DNA from: DASSFG01 sp035547915
Lineage (GTDB): Bacteria > Planctomycetota > Planctomycetia > Pirellulales > JAICIG01
Length of the DNA: 25,467 bases
Assembly: GCA_035547915.1 (NCBI GenBank)
Contig: DASZTS010000130.1
Location: 1-25,467, forward strand
Reading direction: 5' to 3'
Part shown: positions 10,001 to 22,000 of the stretch, piece by piece
Layout of the letters: every line of letters starts with the position of its first letter
Position numbering within the stretch: the first letter of the stretch is position 1
The notes under the pieces: model-generated
The model's input: only the letters and a program-made list of their open reading frames with translations
Database searches by the model: none
What the model was told of the DNA's origin: nothing
Translations under genes and position numbers: made by a program

Positions 10001-13000
10001 GGCGGCGAGTTCTTCTCGCTGAACGATCCGACGGCCGTCGTGCCGACGACGGATACCTTTGAGTTCGTCAACACCGGCTTTGTAATGGTTCTAACCAATC
10101 CGCTCACCGCAGCAGATGAGCATGACACCTTTACGATCACCGATGCCAATGGCACCTCGAAGGTCTTCGAATTGGTTCTCGGTTCCGACAAGGTGAATAA
10201 CCCCGCCAACATCGGGGTGCAATACACAGTGGGTTCCGCCGTAAACACGCAAATCCAGCAGATCATCAACGGCATCAACCTAGGCGGACTCGCGGTCACG
10301 GCCACGCAGACGGCCTCGGGCGTGAACCGCATTGAGATCACGAACGCGACGACGGCCGGCCCGCTGGTGATGACGGGCAACGAGTTCTTCTTTGAGACGC
10401 CAACCATCCCCAACGCCGGTCAAACGGCAATTGATTTCACAGAAAACGAAACGCTGGCCGCGTTGCAGACGTCCATCATCAGCGCGGTCAATGGCATCTT
10501 TAGCAACGGCCAGATCACCGCCAATGTGAGTGTCGACGGATCGCGTATGGCGTTCCTGGGAAGTAATGGGAATCCAGTGCTGGGCGACCTGTCGACTGGA
10601 ATGGTCGACAACGTGGACCCGTCGGGGCAGACGTTTACCGGACTGCACACCGGCTTTACCTACGTGCCGGGCACGGATAACGGCGTGAAGCCGGGTGACG
10701 TCCGTGTTCCCTACAAAATGAGTGACGACGGGCAGACCATCGCCAAAGATCTTGCGACCGTGATCAATGCGCAGTTTGGCCCGAATACTGCGACGGTGCA
10801 GCTCATCAGCGCGGCTCCCGTAGTGTACGGCGTGGCATTAACCGGTACGGTGAACGGCAGCGATTCGACCGTCTCGCCGTTTACCTTTGTTGGAAACAAC
10901 GGTGGCGGCGGCGAGATTACCGGACTCGCCTCGTTCCCCAGTAACCAAAACAATCCCGGAACACCGTACGCCGATCCTGGCAACCTCTATGCGGTCACCG
11001 ACACAGGGGGCCTCTACCAGGTCAATTACAGTCCCCTTAACCCGAATCAGACGACGAACCTCAATCCCAACCCCGCGACGCTGACCTTCCTCAAGACCTT
11101 GGTCGAGCCGGTCGGCGACACGAATCCCGGCCAGCCGATCGTGTTCCACGGTCTCACCAACGGCCCGCCAAACGTCGAGAACGGTGCGTATCAGAACGAC
11201 CTATTCGCGCTCAGCGAGAGCGGCGTGATGTACTGCATCGATATGAATCCCAGCTCACCTACGTATTTGCAATTGCTGCCGGTCTTTCAGGGTTCGGGCG
11301 GGGCAGACAGCCGGCAATCTTTCATCGATCTGAAACTCGACGAAAGCGTCAACGCTGCCTTTGGCGGGTTGGCGTTCTCCACCCTCGACTACAACCTGTG
11401 GCACGTCACCGACACAAACGCCGATCCCAACCAGGGGATTTTGACCGCGCCCGACCAGAGCCGGAACGGGACGTCGCCCAACAAAACGCCCGGCTCGGGC
11501 GATAGCTTCTACTTCGGCCTCCAACCCTTCAGCACCACCGCAAACACACCCGGCAGCGCACTGCCTGTCTCGTCAGAGGATTACAACAGTGCGACTTATG
11601 CCGGGGGCACGAACCCGTACAACACGTACGACTTGCCCGGCGGGGCTTACGGCTCGCTGACCACGAACACGTTCAGCCTTACCGGGTACAACACCGGCGA
11701 CCAGCCCACGCTGTATTTCGATTACTATCTGGATGCAGGCGGTCAGTACAACGTGAAAAACACCGCGCCGCAGGCGTTCAGCTCGGCGCGCGTCTTCATT
11801 TCGCCCGACGGCGGCAAGACCTGGCAGCTCGTGGCCACCAACGACACCGCGCTCGCGGCGACTAACACCACGGGCAAGCCGGATCCCACGACCCAGATGC
11901 CCCACTATCAGAGTCTGAACTCGCAGACCGAATTGGCATCGAAGGCCGTCGACCCACGGCAACAGGTACAGCCGCTATGGGACGTGAATGCGACCAATAC
12001 GACCACGGGTTGGCGGCAGGCGCGTATCGATCTGAGCAACTACGTGGGCGACAGCAACCTCGAGCTGCGGTTCGACTTCAGTAGCTTCGGCAGCACCTAC
12101 AACCCCAACAGCCCAGGCAACTATGCCCAAGGGCCGACCACTTATCCACCCAACAACACGCCGCCGACTGCAGCCAGTACGAGCTTGTCATTTGAAAACA
12201 GCTTCGGCAACTACTTCAGCGCCGGGCGCGGCCAGAACATCGACCACGGCGGCTGGTACGTCGACAACATCATCGTCGGCTTTGCCGGCCGCGGCGAGAT
12301 GGTCACGGGCGACCCGGCCAACGTCGGTTCGTCGTTTTTCAACGTACCCGTCGACAACAGCCCCCTGGCGCCGACCCAGATCTTAAACGGTCCGTATGAG
12401 CTCGAGATCCGCCGCGGCGCCGAGTTCGGCACCACGATCGACGCACAAAAGAGCGATATCTCGCTTAACACGGTTTACAACATCAACGACCGGCTCGATC
12501 CGTCGTTCTCGCTCAGCACCGATTTCAGCGAAACGCCCATACCGACGGTCGCCAGCTCGGTAGCGTCGTGGAATTTCACCGGCCTACAGGCCACGACCGA
12601 CGGGCAGGGAGAGTTGACCGTCTCGCTGAACGTGCAGATGACCGCCGATCCGAACGTTCCCATTGCCCAAGGCGGCCTGCCCGGCACCAACCTCACCAAA
12701 GCATCGACGTTCACCGTCAGTATCCCGCAGCTCAGCGGCGGTTTGTCGTTCAGCCGCACGATGACCGTCAACAACCCCGCGAACGGCCAGCCGCAGGGTC
12801 AGAGCGTGACGGCGCAATTCATATTGACCGCCGCTCAAATGGCGCAACTGACCGCCGCCGGCAACTTTACGCTGCAGGTCAACGCGACCCAGAACGTCGA
12901 TTCCGAGAAGCTAGGCATCGTGGCCGCCTCGGCCAGGCTCGATTACACGCCGTTCGCCGAACATCAAGAGTTCATGATCGACGACGGCGGTCACGAGAAG

Positions 13001-16000
13001 ACGTTCGAGTTTGTCGCCAACGGCGATTCGGTCAGTTCGCCCGGAAACGTGCCGATCGTTTACACCTCGGCCGCCGGCGGCATCACTCAGGCCAGAACTC
13101 TGCCGCAGCAAATGGCCAACGCCATCATCGCCGCCATCAACAGCGTGTTCAACCTGAACACCTTCACCGTGTCGGCGCAGGAGACCGGCAGCGAGAGTTA
13201 CCAGGGCGGCCTTGGCGACCCCTCCATCCCGAGCGGCGCGGCGGGACTGATCGAGCTCTTCGGGGCCCAGAACATCATCAACGGCGGCCCCGTCGCCGGG
13301 CCCACCGGCAACAAGTACACGAGCTATGGCTCCGCCAACAAAATGGACGCCAACTACTTCGCTCCCGGCGTCCTCTCCGGCGAAAACAGGTTCGTGACCG
13401 AGTACAACCAGGACCAGCTCAGCATTCAGTACACGGCCGACTTCGGCGATTACAGTATTCCGCAGCCGCAGGGTGCCGTGATTCTCTACGGCAACAAGAT
13501 CAGCAACGCGCAAGACAGCGGAATTCTGGTCGAAGCCTCGCCGCGCGGGCAGATTGTCGGCCCGCAGGTCATCTTTGCCGGCGGCGGCGGCAACGGTGCC
13601 ACCGCCATCGCCAATGTCAACGCTGCCGGTCAGGTTACGAGCATCACTATCACCAACCCCGGCACGGGATACACCTCGCCGCCGGTGGTCAGCGTGTCGG
13701 GCGGCGGCAGTGGCGCCGTCTTGGGCACCGCGACACTCAACGGCTTCGGTGTCGGATTCGTACCGGTCCTCAACGGCGGCTTCGGTTACCCCCAGGGCGA
13801 CAACAATGCGAGCTTCCCGCACCAGGGCGCGGTGGTCAATACGCCCGCGCTCAACAGCGACGAGCTCGTGCCGGGTGTGGTGATCATCAACAACCTGATC
13901 TACGGCATCGCCAGCACCGGTACTGGCATCACGTTTGCCGGCGACCCCGATTTGGGCAACTCTACTGCCGCCGTCCCGTTCGGCCGCATTGTGAACAACA
14001 CGATCTACGGCGGATACACGTTCACCAGCGGCTCGACGCCGCCGCAGAAAACCCCGGTTGGAACGGGCATCAGCGTGGCCAACAACGCCAGCCCGACAAT
14101 GCTCAACAATATTATCGCGGGGCTGGCGACCGGCATTAACGTCGATGCGTCGTCACAAGGTTTGGCGTCGAAGCCAGTGCTGGGCGAAACTCTCTTTCAG
14201 AACAATGCCAGCAACGGCAATTACGGCACCGGAAGTTTCTCCATTCAGCTTCAGCCGACCGACCCCTTGTTCATCAACGCGAGCACGAACCCGGGTACGG
14301 CCAATTTCTATCTCAAGGAAGGCTCCAAGGCGATCGACAGTTCGATCAACTCGCTGGTCGACCGCATCGAAATCGACAACCCAGCCACATCCCTGGGACT
14401 GTGGGGCGCCAACGCGGCGGCCAACCCGCCGAAGACCGCAAACTCGCCGATCGAGGCGCCGCTGGTTGACCTTTACGGCCAGACGCGGGTGCCCGATCCC
14501 AACGTTTCGCCGTTCCCCGGTCTGGGCAACAATGTGTTCATCGACCGCGGGGCCATCGAGCGCGTCGATAACCCGTCGGTCGGATTGACCGCGTCGCTAC
14601 TGACCCCCAACCCCGCCGGTCCCGACAATCTCAGCACCGCGCCCAATACAGACTTCATCCGTGGTGAGAGCCTCTCGGAATTCACCATCGAGCTGAGCGA
14701 CGGCACCGGGCCCGGCGCCTACGACGCCAGCGTGCTGGCCGACCGCATCGACGTCGTCAGAGACGGCGTGTTGCTCACTTCCGGTGTCGATTACTTCTTC
14801 ACCTATGACAATAACAACCACATTATCCACCTGGTCGCCGCCAGCGGCGTGTGGCTGAACGGGTATCAGTACGACATCTACTTGAGCAACGGCAACAACA
14901 GTGGAGCGTTCGATCCCTACAACGTGTCTTCGACACCTGGCGCGATCACCGACCTGGCGGGCAACAACCTGGAAGCGAACGAGCCGAGCGGTTATACGCA
15001 CTTCCGCGTGTTGTTAGCCTTCGACGGAAACACCGCTCCGGTTATCGACATGCCGTCCATTCAGCAGATGAGCCAAGCCTATGACGCGACGCTGGTCGCC
15101 AATTCGCCATCGTCACCCATACCGGCCATCGGTTCGATCTACGAGAACGATCCTCCCAGCGGTCCGTTCACTCCCAATCCGCTTGAATATCCGAATCTTC
15201 CTGCCGGCAGCTCTTATGTGATCTTCAGCCAGGCGCTGGGCGATCCGATCACCGTCTACGACGTCGACGCCAACGGCGGTATGGAGACCGTTACGCTTAC
15301 CGCCAACACCGGTACGTTTACGCTCAGCGCCGACGGCATTGCCTCTCTCGCGAGCATCAGCGGCGCCTTTTACGAATATCTAGACAGCAACAACAACATC
15401 GTTCCCGGGCCCACCGGCACGCTCGTCATCCATGCCCCGTTGGGCGATCCGCTGCCCGAAACGGCTGGCATCAATGCGGCGCTCGACGGGCTCGTGTACA
15501 TGCCGGATGCCAATTTTGACAGCACGGCCTTCGGCACACCCGCGACGTTCACCATTACCGTCAACGATGACGGCAACTCGCCGCCGCCCGCCCTTGCGAC
15601 CCCGGCCAACGTCAGTTTCAACGTCATCGCCGTCAACACCCCGCCGACCACGAGTCTCAATGGCGCAACGATTACCACCCCGCCCGGCCTCACGTTTACT
15701 ACGGGAGAGGATGTGCCGTTGGTGTTCTCGGCGGCAAGTAACAACCAGATCGATATCAACGACAGCGATGTGGAGAATCTGACGCTCTCGCAGGGCGACG
15801 TGAACACCAATGCGGTGAACGGGGTGCTGACGAACCCGTTGTATACGGCCGACATCTATGAAGAACGTATCACGCTGATCGTGACATCGAACGCGAATAT
15901 ACCGCCGGTGCCCGTCTCGCCCGGACAGATCACGCTCGGTTCGGTAACCGGATTGACGTTCGTCAACGGCTCGAAGAACGGCACGACCACGCTCGACTTC

Positions 16001-19000
16001 ACGGGCACGCTGTCCGCGATCGATGCCGCCGTGAGCACTCTGACGTACACGGAAAGTCCGGAGTTCAGCGGCCAAGTGGCTCTGACCTTCTTTACCAACG
16101 ACAATGGCCACGCCGGTGTCGGGCCCTCGCCGAGCTTCCTGCCCGCGGGGCAACAACTGACAGACACCGAGACGATTACCATCAATGTCACGCAGGACAA
16201 CGATGCCCCGACGCTCAACAGCAGTGCCACATTCACGTTTGGTTCGATCCCGGAAGATGCCGGCACGACGAACAATCCGGGCAATGGGCCAATCGACCCG
16301 CCCTTGAACATAGACAGCATGCTCCTCAGCGCCCTTCCCGGCTCGGTCACTTTTCCGGCCGTGGGCGCTACGCCCGGCATTGCCGTGACCGCCGCCGATA
16401 CTACGAACGGCGCGTGGTACTACTCGATCAATGGTGGCACGACGTGGACGATATTGCCGGCCGTGTCGAACACCAACGCGTTGCTTTTGAGCGATACCGA
16501 CGATTTGCAATTTGTCCCCAACCACGAATACTTCGGCACTTCGACGATCAAGTTCGTGGCCTGGGATGGCACCGTGGATGCCTTAACCGGTACGGTGGAC
16601 GTACACGGTACAACGATCAATCTGACGACGCGTGGCTCGGGCCAGAGTTGGCCCTTCAGCAGCTATGCCACCCCGGCCACGGCCACACTCACCATCAATG
16701 CGGGCGACGATGCACCCAAGCTCACCGCCAGCAACGTAACGCTGACGGCAATGATGGAGGACATCAGCTCGGCGGCCGACTCTGGCGTGCAGATCAAGTC
16801 GTCATCCATTGGAGGTATCGTCAAGATCAGCTCTGACGCGATCGCCGAGGGAGGTGCGTTGGGAATCGCGGTAGTAGGGGTATCGCAGACGACGAACGGC
16901 GTGTGGCAATGGTCGACCGACGATGTGAACTGGAATACGATCGCGACGACGACGAGCTTGTCGACGGCGCTGCTGTTGGACGGCAATGACTGGGTGCGGT
17001 TCTTGCCGAACACCGAATTCAGCGATGCCGTGATTTCTCCTGCCGTGCCGACCCTCAACTTTGTCGGTTGGGACGAAACATGGGACGCGATCACTGGTAA
17101 AGCTGACCCGGCCTCGACCCCGGCCAAGCCCACCATCGTTAATTTAACTTTGGCCACCAGCGATCCCGGCGGCTCGTTGCCCTTCAGCGAATCGCCCGTC
17201 GCCACATTGCCGCTCCAGCAAGCCACGGCGCAGTTCCCGGTGACCGCCGCGATGGACGCGCCGAAATTGTTGGCCCTCAGTGGCAATCTCACGGCAATTC
17301 CCGAAAACATCGGCAGCGGCGGCAACGAGCCGACAGATACCGGATTCCAGATTTCCGCATCCGCGGGACTGGGAAGCTTCATCAAGATCAACGCTGCCGA
17401 TGGCAAGGTGGGCATCGCCGTGACGGGTGTGGACGACACCAATGGCCAGTGGCAATGGTCGACCGACGACTCGACCTGGCACGCAATTTCGACGTCTACC
17501 ACGAGCGTCGTCGTGCCTACGTTCTCGAGTGCTCTCTTGCTGGACGGAAGTGACTACATCCGTTTCCTGCCGAACTTGGAGTTCAGCGATGCGGTGGGTA
17601 CCGCTCCGACGATCTCGTTTGCGGCATGGGATGAAACGCCCGACGCGCTCAACCCGGGCGCCGCGGCAGATCTCGCCTCGACGCCGACGCAGCTCACGGT
17701 TGTTGATTTGAGCAAGGCCACCAGCGACCCCGGCGGCACGTTGCCCTTCAGCGAATCGTCGCCCGGTACGCTGCCGATTCAGACGGCGAAGGTGACGTTG
17801 CCGGTGACCGCCGCGATGGACGCGCCGTCTTTGACATCGACGACGATCACGTTGGCGTCGATTCCGGAGGATATCGGCAGCGGCGGCAATGAACCGGCCG
17901 ACAACGGCTTCCAGATCTCCAGCGCGGCTAACGGTCTGGCGGGCGATATCAAAATCAACGCCGTGGATGGCACGCTGGGTGTCGCGATCACGGGCGTCGA
18001 CAATAGCAACGGCGTCTGGCAATGGTCGACGGATGACAAGAACTGGAACACGATCGCTTCGACCACCAGCACGTCGACGGCGCTCCTGCTCGATGGCAGC
18101 GATTGGATGCGCTTCCTGCCGAACTTGGAGTTCAGCGACGCGGTGGGTACCGCTCCGACGTTCTCGTTCGCGGCCTGGGACGAATCGCCCGACGCGCTCA
18201 ATCCGGGCGATGCGGCCGACATTCCCTCGACGCCGACACAGCTCACGATCGTCAACCTGACCAAGGCCACGAGCGACCCCGGCGGCACATTGCCCTTCAG
18301 CGAACACCCAGTGGGAACACTTCCCGTCCAGATCGCGAAGGTAACGTTGCCGGTGACCCCCGCCATGGATGCCCCGTCCCTGACAACGGCGGCGATCACG
18401 CTGGCGTCGATCCCCGAGAATATCGGCAGCGGTGGGAACGAACCCGCCGACAACGGCTTCCTGATCTCCAGCGCGGCTAGCGGACTGGCGAACTACATCC
18501 ATCTGGTCGACATCGACGCCAAGCTGGGCATCGCCGTGACGGGTGTGGACGATACGCATGGCACGTGGCAATGGTCGACGGACGACACGAATTGGAACAC
18601 GATCCCGACGACCACCACCTTCTCGAGCGCCCTGCTGCTCGATGGCAGCGACTATTTGCGGTTCCTGCCGAACCTGGAATTCAGCGACGCGGTGGGCACC
18701 GCCCCGACGTTCTCGTTCGCGGCCTGGGACGAAACGCCCGACGCGCTCAACCCGGGCGCCGCGGCCGACGTCCCCTCGACGCCTATGCAACTCACCATCG
18801 TCAACCTGAGCAAGGCTACGAGTGACCCCGGCGGCACGTTACCCTTCAGCGAGCATCCGACGGGTACGCTTCCCATCCAGACCGCGACGGTGACGTTGCC
18901 CGTGACCCCCGCCAAGGATGCGCCGTCGCTCACGTCGACGACCATCACCCTTCCGTCGATTCCCGAAGACATCGGCAGCGGCGGCAAGGAGCCGCCCGAC

Positions 19001-22000
19001 AACGGCTTCCAGATTTCGAACACGACCAGTGGGTTGGGTGGCTACATCAAGTTGAACGACGTCGACGGCAAGATCGGCATCGCCGTGACAGGTGTGGACG
19101 ATTCGAACGGCCAGTGGCAATGGTCAACCGACGACACGACCTGGCATCCGATATCCACCTCGACCAGCAGCGTCGTGATACCGACGATGTCGAGCGCCCT
19201 GCTGCTCGATGGCAGCGACTATTTGCGGTTCTTGCCGAACCTCGAGTTCAACGACGCGGTGGGCACCGCCCCGACGATTTCGTTCGCGGCTTGGGACGAG
19301 ACGCCCGACGCGCTCAACCCAGGCGCCGCACCGGATGTCGCGTCGACGCCGACGCAACTGACGATCGCCAACCTGACGGGCGTCAGCGATCCCGGCGGCA
19401 CGCTTCCCTTCAGCGAATCGTCGCCGGGCGTCGTTCCCATCCAGACGGCTACCGCCAAACTGCCCGTGACGCCCGCTTTGGACGCGCCCTCGCTCACCCA
19501 AACGACCATCACGCTCGCCTCGATTCCCGAAAATATTGGCAGCGGCGGCAACGAGCCGCCCGATAATGGCTTCCAGATCTCCAGCGCGGCGAGCGGCCTG
19601 GCGAACTATATCCATCTCGTCGACGTCAATGCCAAGCTGGGCATCGCCGTGACGGGCGTGGACGATTCGAACGGCACATGGCAATGGTCGACGGACGATA
19701 AGAACTGGAATACGATCGCCACCACCACTAGCACCTCGGCGGCACTGCTGCTCGATGGCAGCGACTGGTTGCGATTCCTGCCGAACCTCGAATTCAACGA
19801 CCTGGTGGGTACCGCGCCGACGTTCACGTTCGCGGCCTGGGACCAAACGCCCGACGCGCTCAATCCGGGCGCCGCGACCGACGTTCCCTCGACGCCGACA
19901 CAACTCACCGTCGTCAACCTGACGAAGGCGACCAGCGATCCGGGCGGCACGTTGCCGTTCAGCGAGTCGCCGGTGGGTACGCTCCCCATCCAGACGGCGA
20001 AAGTGACCTTGCCGGTCACGCCCTCTCTCGATGCCCCGTCGCTCACGAAGACCGACATCACGGTTGGCTCGATCTTGGAGGACGCCGGCAGCGGCGGTAA
20101 CCAACCGGCCGACAACGGTTTCCAGATCTCCAGCGCGGCCAACGGACTGGCGAGCTACATCAAGCTCGTCGACGTGAATGCCAAGTTGGGCATCGCCATC
20201 ACCCACGTGGACGACTCGCACGGCACCTGGCAGTGGTCGGCCGACGATCTCAACTGGAATACGATCACCGCCAGCCCCGCGGCCGCCCTGTTGCTCGACG
20301 GCAGCGCTTGGCTGCGGTTCCTGCCAAACCTAGAGTTCAGCGACGCAACGGGCGCCGCGCCGACGTTCACGTTCGCGGCCTGGGACCAAACGCCCGACGC
20401 ACTCAATCCGGGCGCCGCGACCGACGTCCCCTCGACGCCGACGCAACCCACGTTCGTCAACCTGACAAAGGCGACCAGCGATCCGGGCGGCACGCTTCCG
20501 TTCAGCGAGTCGCCGGTGGGTACACTCCCCATCCAAACCGCCACGGTGACGTTGCCGGTTACGCCCGCGCTCGACGCACCGTCGCTGTCGCAAACCACCA
20601 TCACGCTCGGGTCTATCCCAGAGGACGCCGGTCTTGGCGGTGGCGAGCCGCCCGACCCAGGTTTCCAGATCTCGAATGCTGCCGGCGGATTGTCCAGCTA
20701 TATCGTCCTGCGCGACCCGGACGGCAAGGTGGGCGTCGCCGTGACGGGCGTCGACGACTCGCACGGCACCTGGCAATGGTCGACGAACGGTACGAACTGG
20801 AATACAATCCCCACGACCACGAGTCTGTCGGCGGCTTTGCTGCTCGACGGCAGCGATTGGCTGCGCTTCCTGCCGAAGCAGGAGTTCAGCGATGCGTTGG
20901 GAACGCCGCCGACCTTTACGTTCGCCGCCTGGGACGAAACGCCCGACGCGCTCAACGCGGGCGCCGCGGCCGACGTTCCCTCGACGCCGACCCACCTGAC
21001 GATCGTCAATCTGAGTGGCGTCAGCGACCCCGGCGGCACACTACCCTTCAGCGAATCAACGCCGGGTGTGGTGCCGATCCAGACGGCAACGGCCACTATC
21101 CCGGTGATTGCCGCAGACGATGCACCACTGCTCGATTCGGTCGATCCGGTGCACTTCGCGGCCATCCTCGAAAACGCCGGTACGGGACAACCAGGCGCAC
21201 CGTCCACGCCTGCCGGTTCGTCGGTTCTGGCCATGCTCACGTCCGACTCCCCGGCGGTGGCGAACGTGATGACCCTCAGGGCGGTGGGCGCCACCTACGG
21301 AATCGCCGTCACCGGACTCACGCAGACCAATAACGGCACCTGGCAGTTCTCACTCAACGGCGGCGCGAACTGGACGTCCTTCTCCAGTCTGCCGACGGGC
21401 GTTTCGTCCACGAGCGCTCTTCTGCTCAGCAGCACCGATTTCGTCCGCTTCCTGCCGAACGCCAATTTCAGCGGCGGCGATGCGGGCGATACGGCCGATG
21501 GCGGCGCACCGACGCTGACATTCGTGGCCTGGGACGATACGTACGACATCGCCACGAGCGGCAACGACGTCCACGGTACTCAGGTGGCGGTCAGTCAGTC
21601 GGTCACCGGACTCACCTCGTCGCCGTTCAGCTCCAACAGCGCCACGGCCTCGCTGGTGGTCCACTTCGTCAACGACGCGCCGACGTTCGTCGTCTCCGGC
21701 AATCCGGCCGCGGTGAACGAAGATTCCGGTACGGTTTCCGTGCCCGGCTTTGCGGTGGTAAGTCCCTCGCAGAACATACCGCCCGAAACGAATGAAGCGG
21801 GCGAATCGATCACGTCGCACGTCCTCAGCGACAACAACCCTGGCCTGTTCGCGGTAGCACCGGCGATCGTCTACGTCGCCGGCAACAATAGCGGTACGTT
21901 GGTCTACACGCTCAATCCAAACGTTAGTGGGACGGCCACCGTCACCCTCGATCTGCAAGACAACGGTGGGACGGCCTTTGGCGGCCAGGACACCTCGGCG

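Noticed and set aside
12568..14139. Plus-strand open frame of 523 codons in another frame
   Set aside because: It overlaps the MAM-to-beta-helix part of the giant gene in a different frame and reads as Arg/Gln/His-rich low-complexity sequence.
17144..18790. Minus-strand open frame of 548 codons, with a similar one at 19124-20221
   Set aside because: Antisense to the ten-unit array. The repeated RVGRFVPGRERERR wording is the complement of the plus-strand units and ends where unit phase changes.
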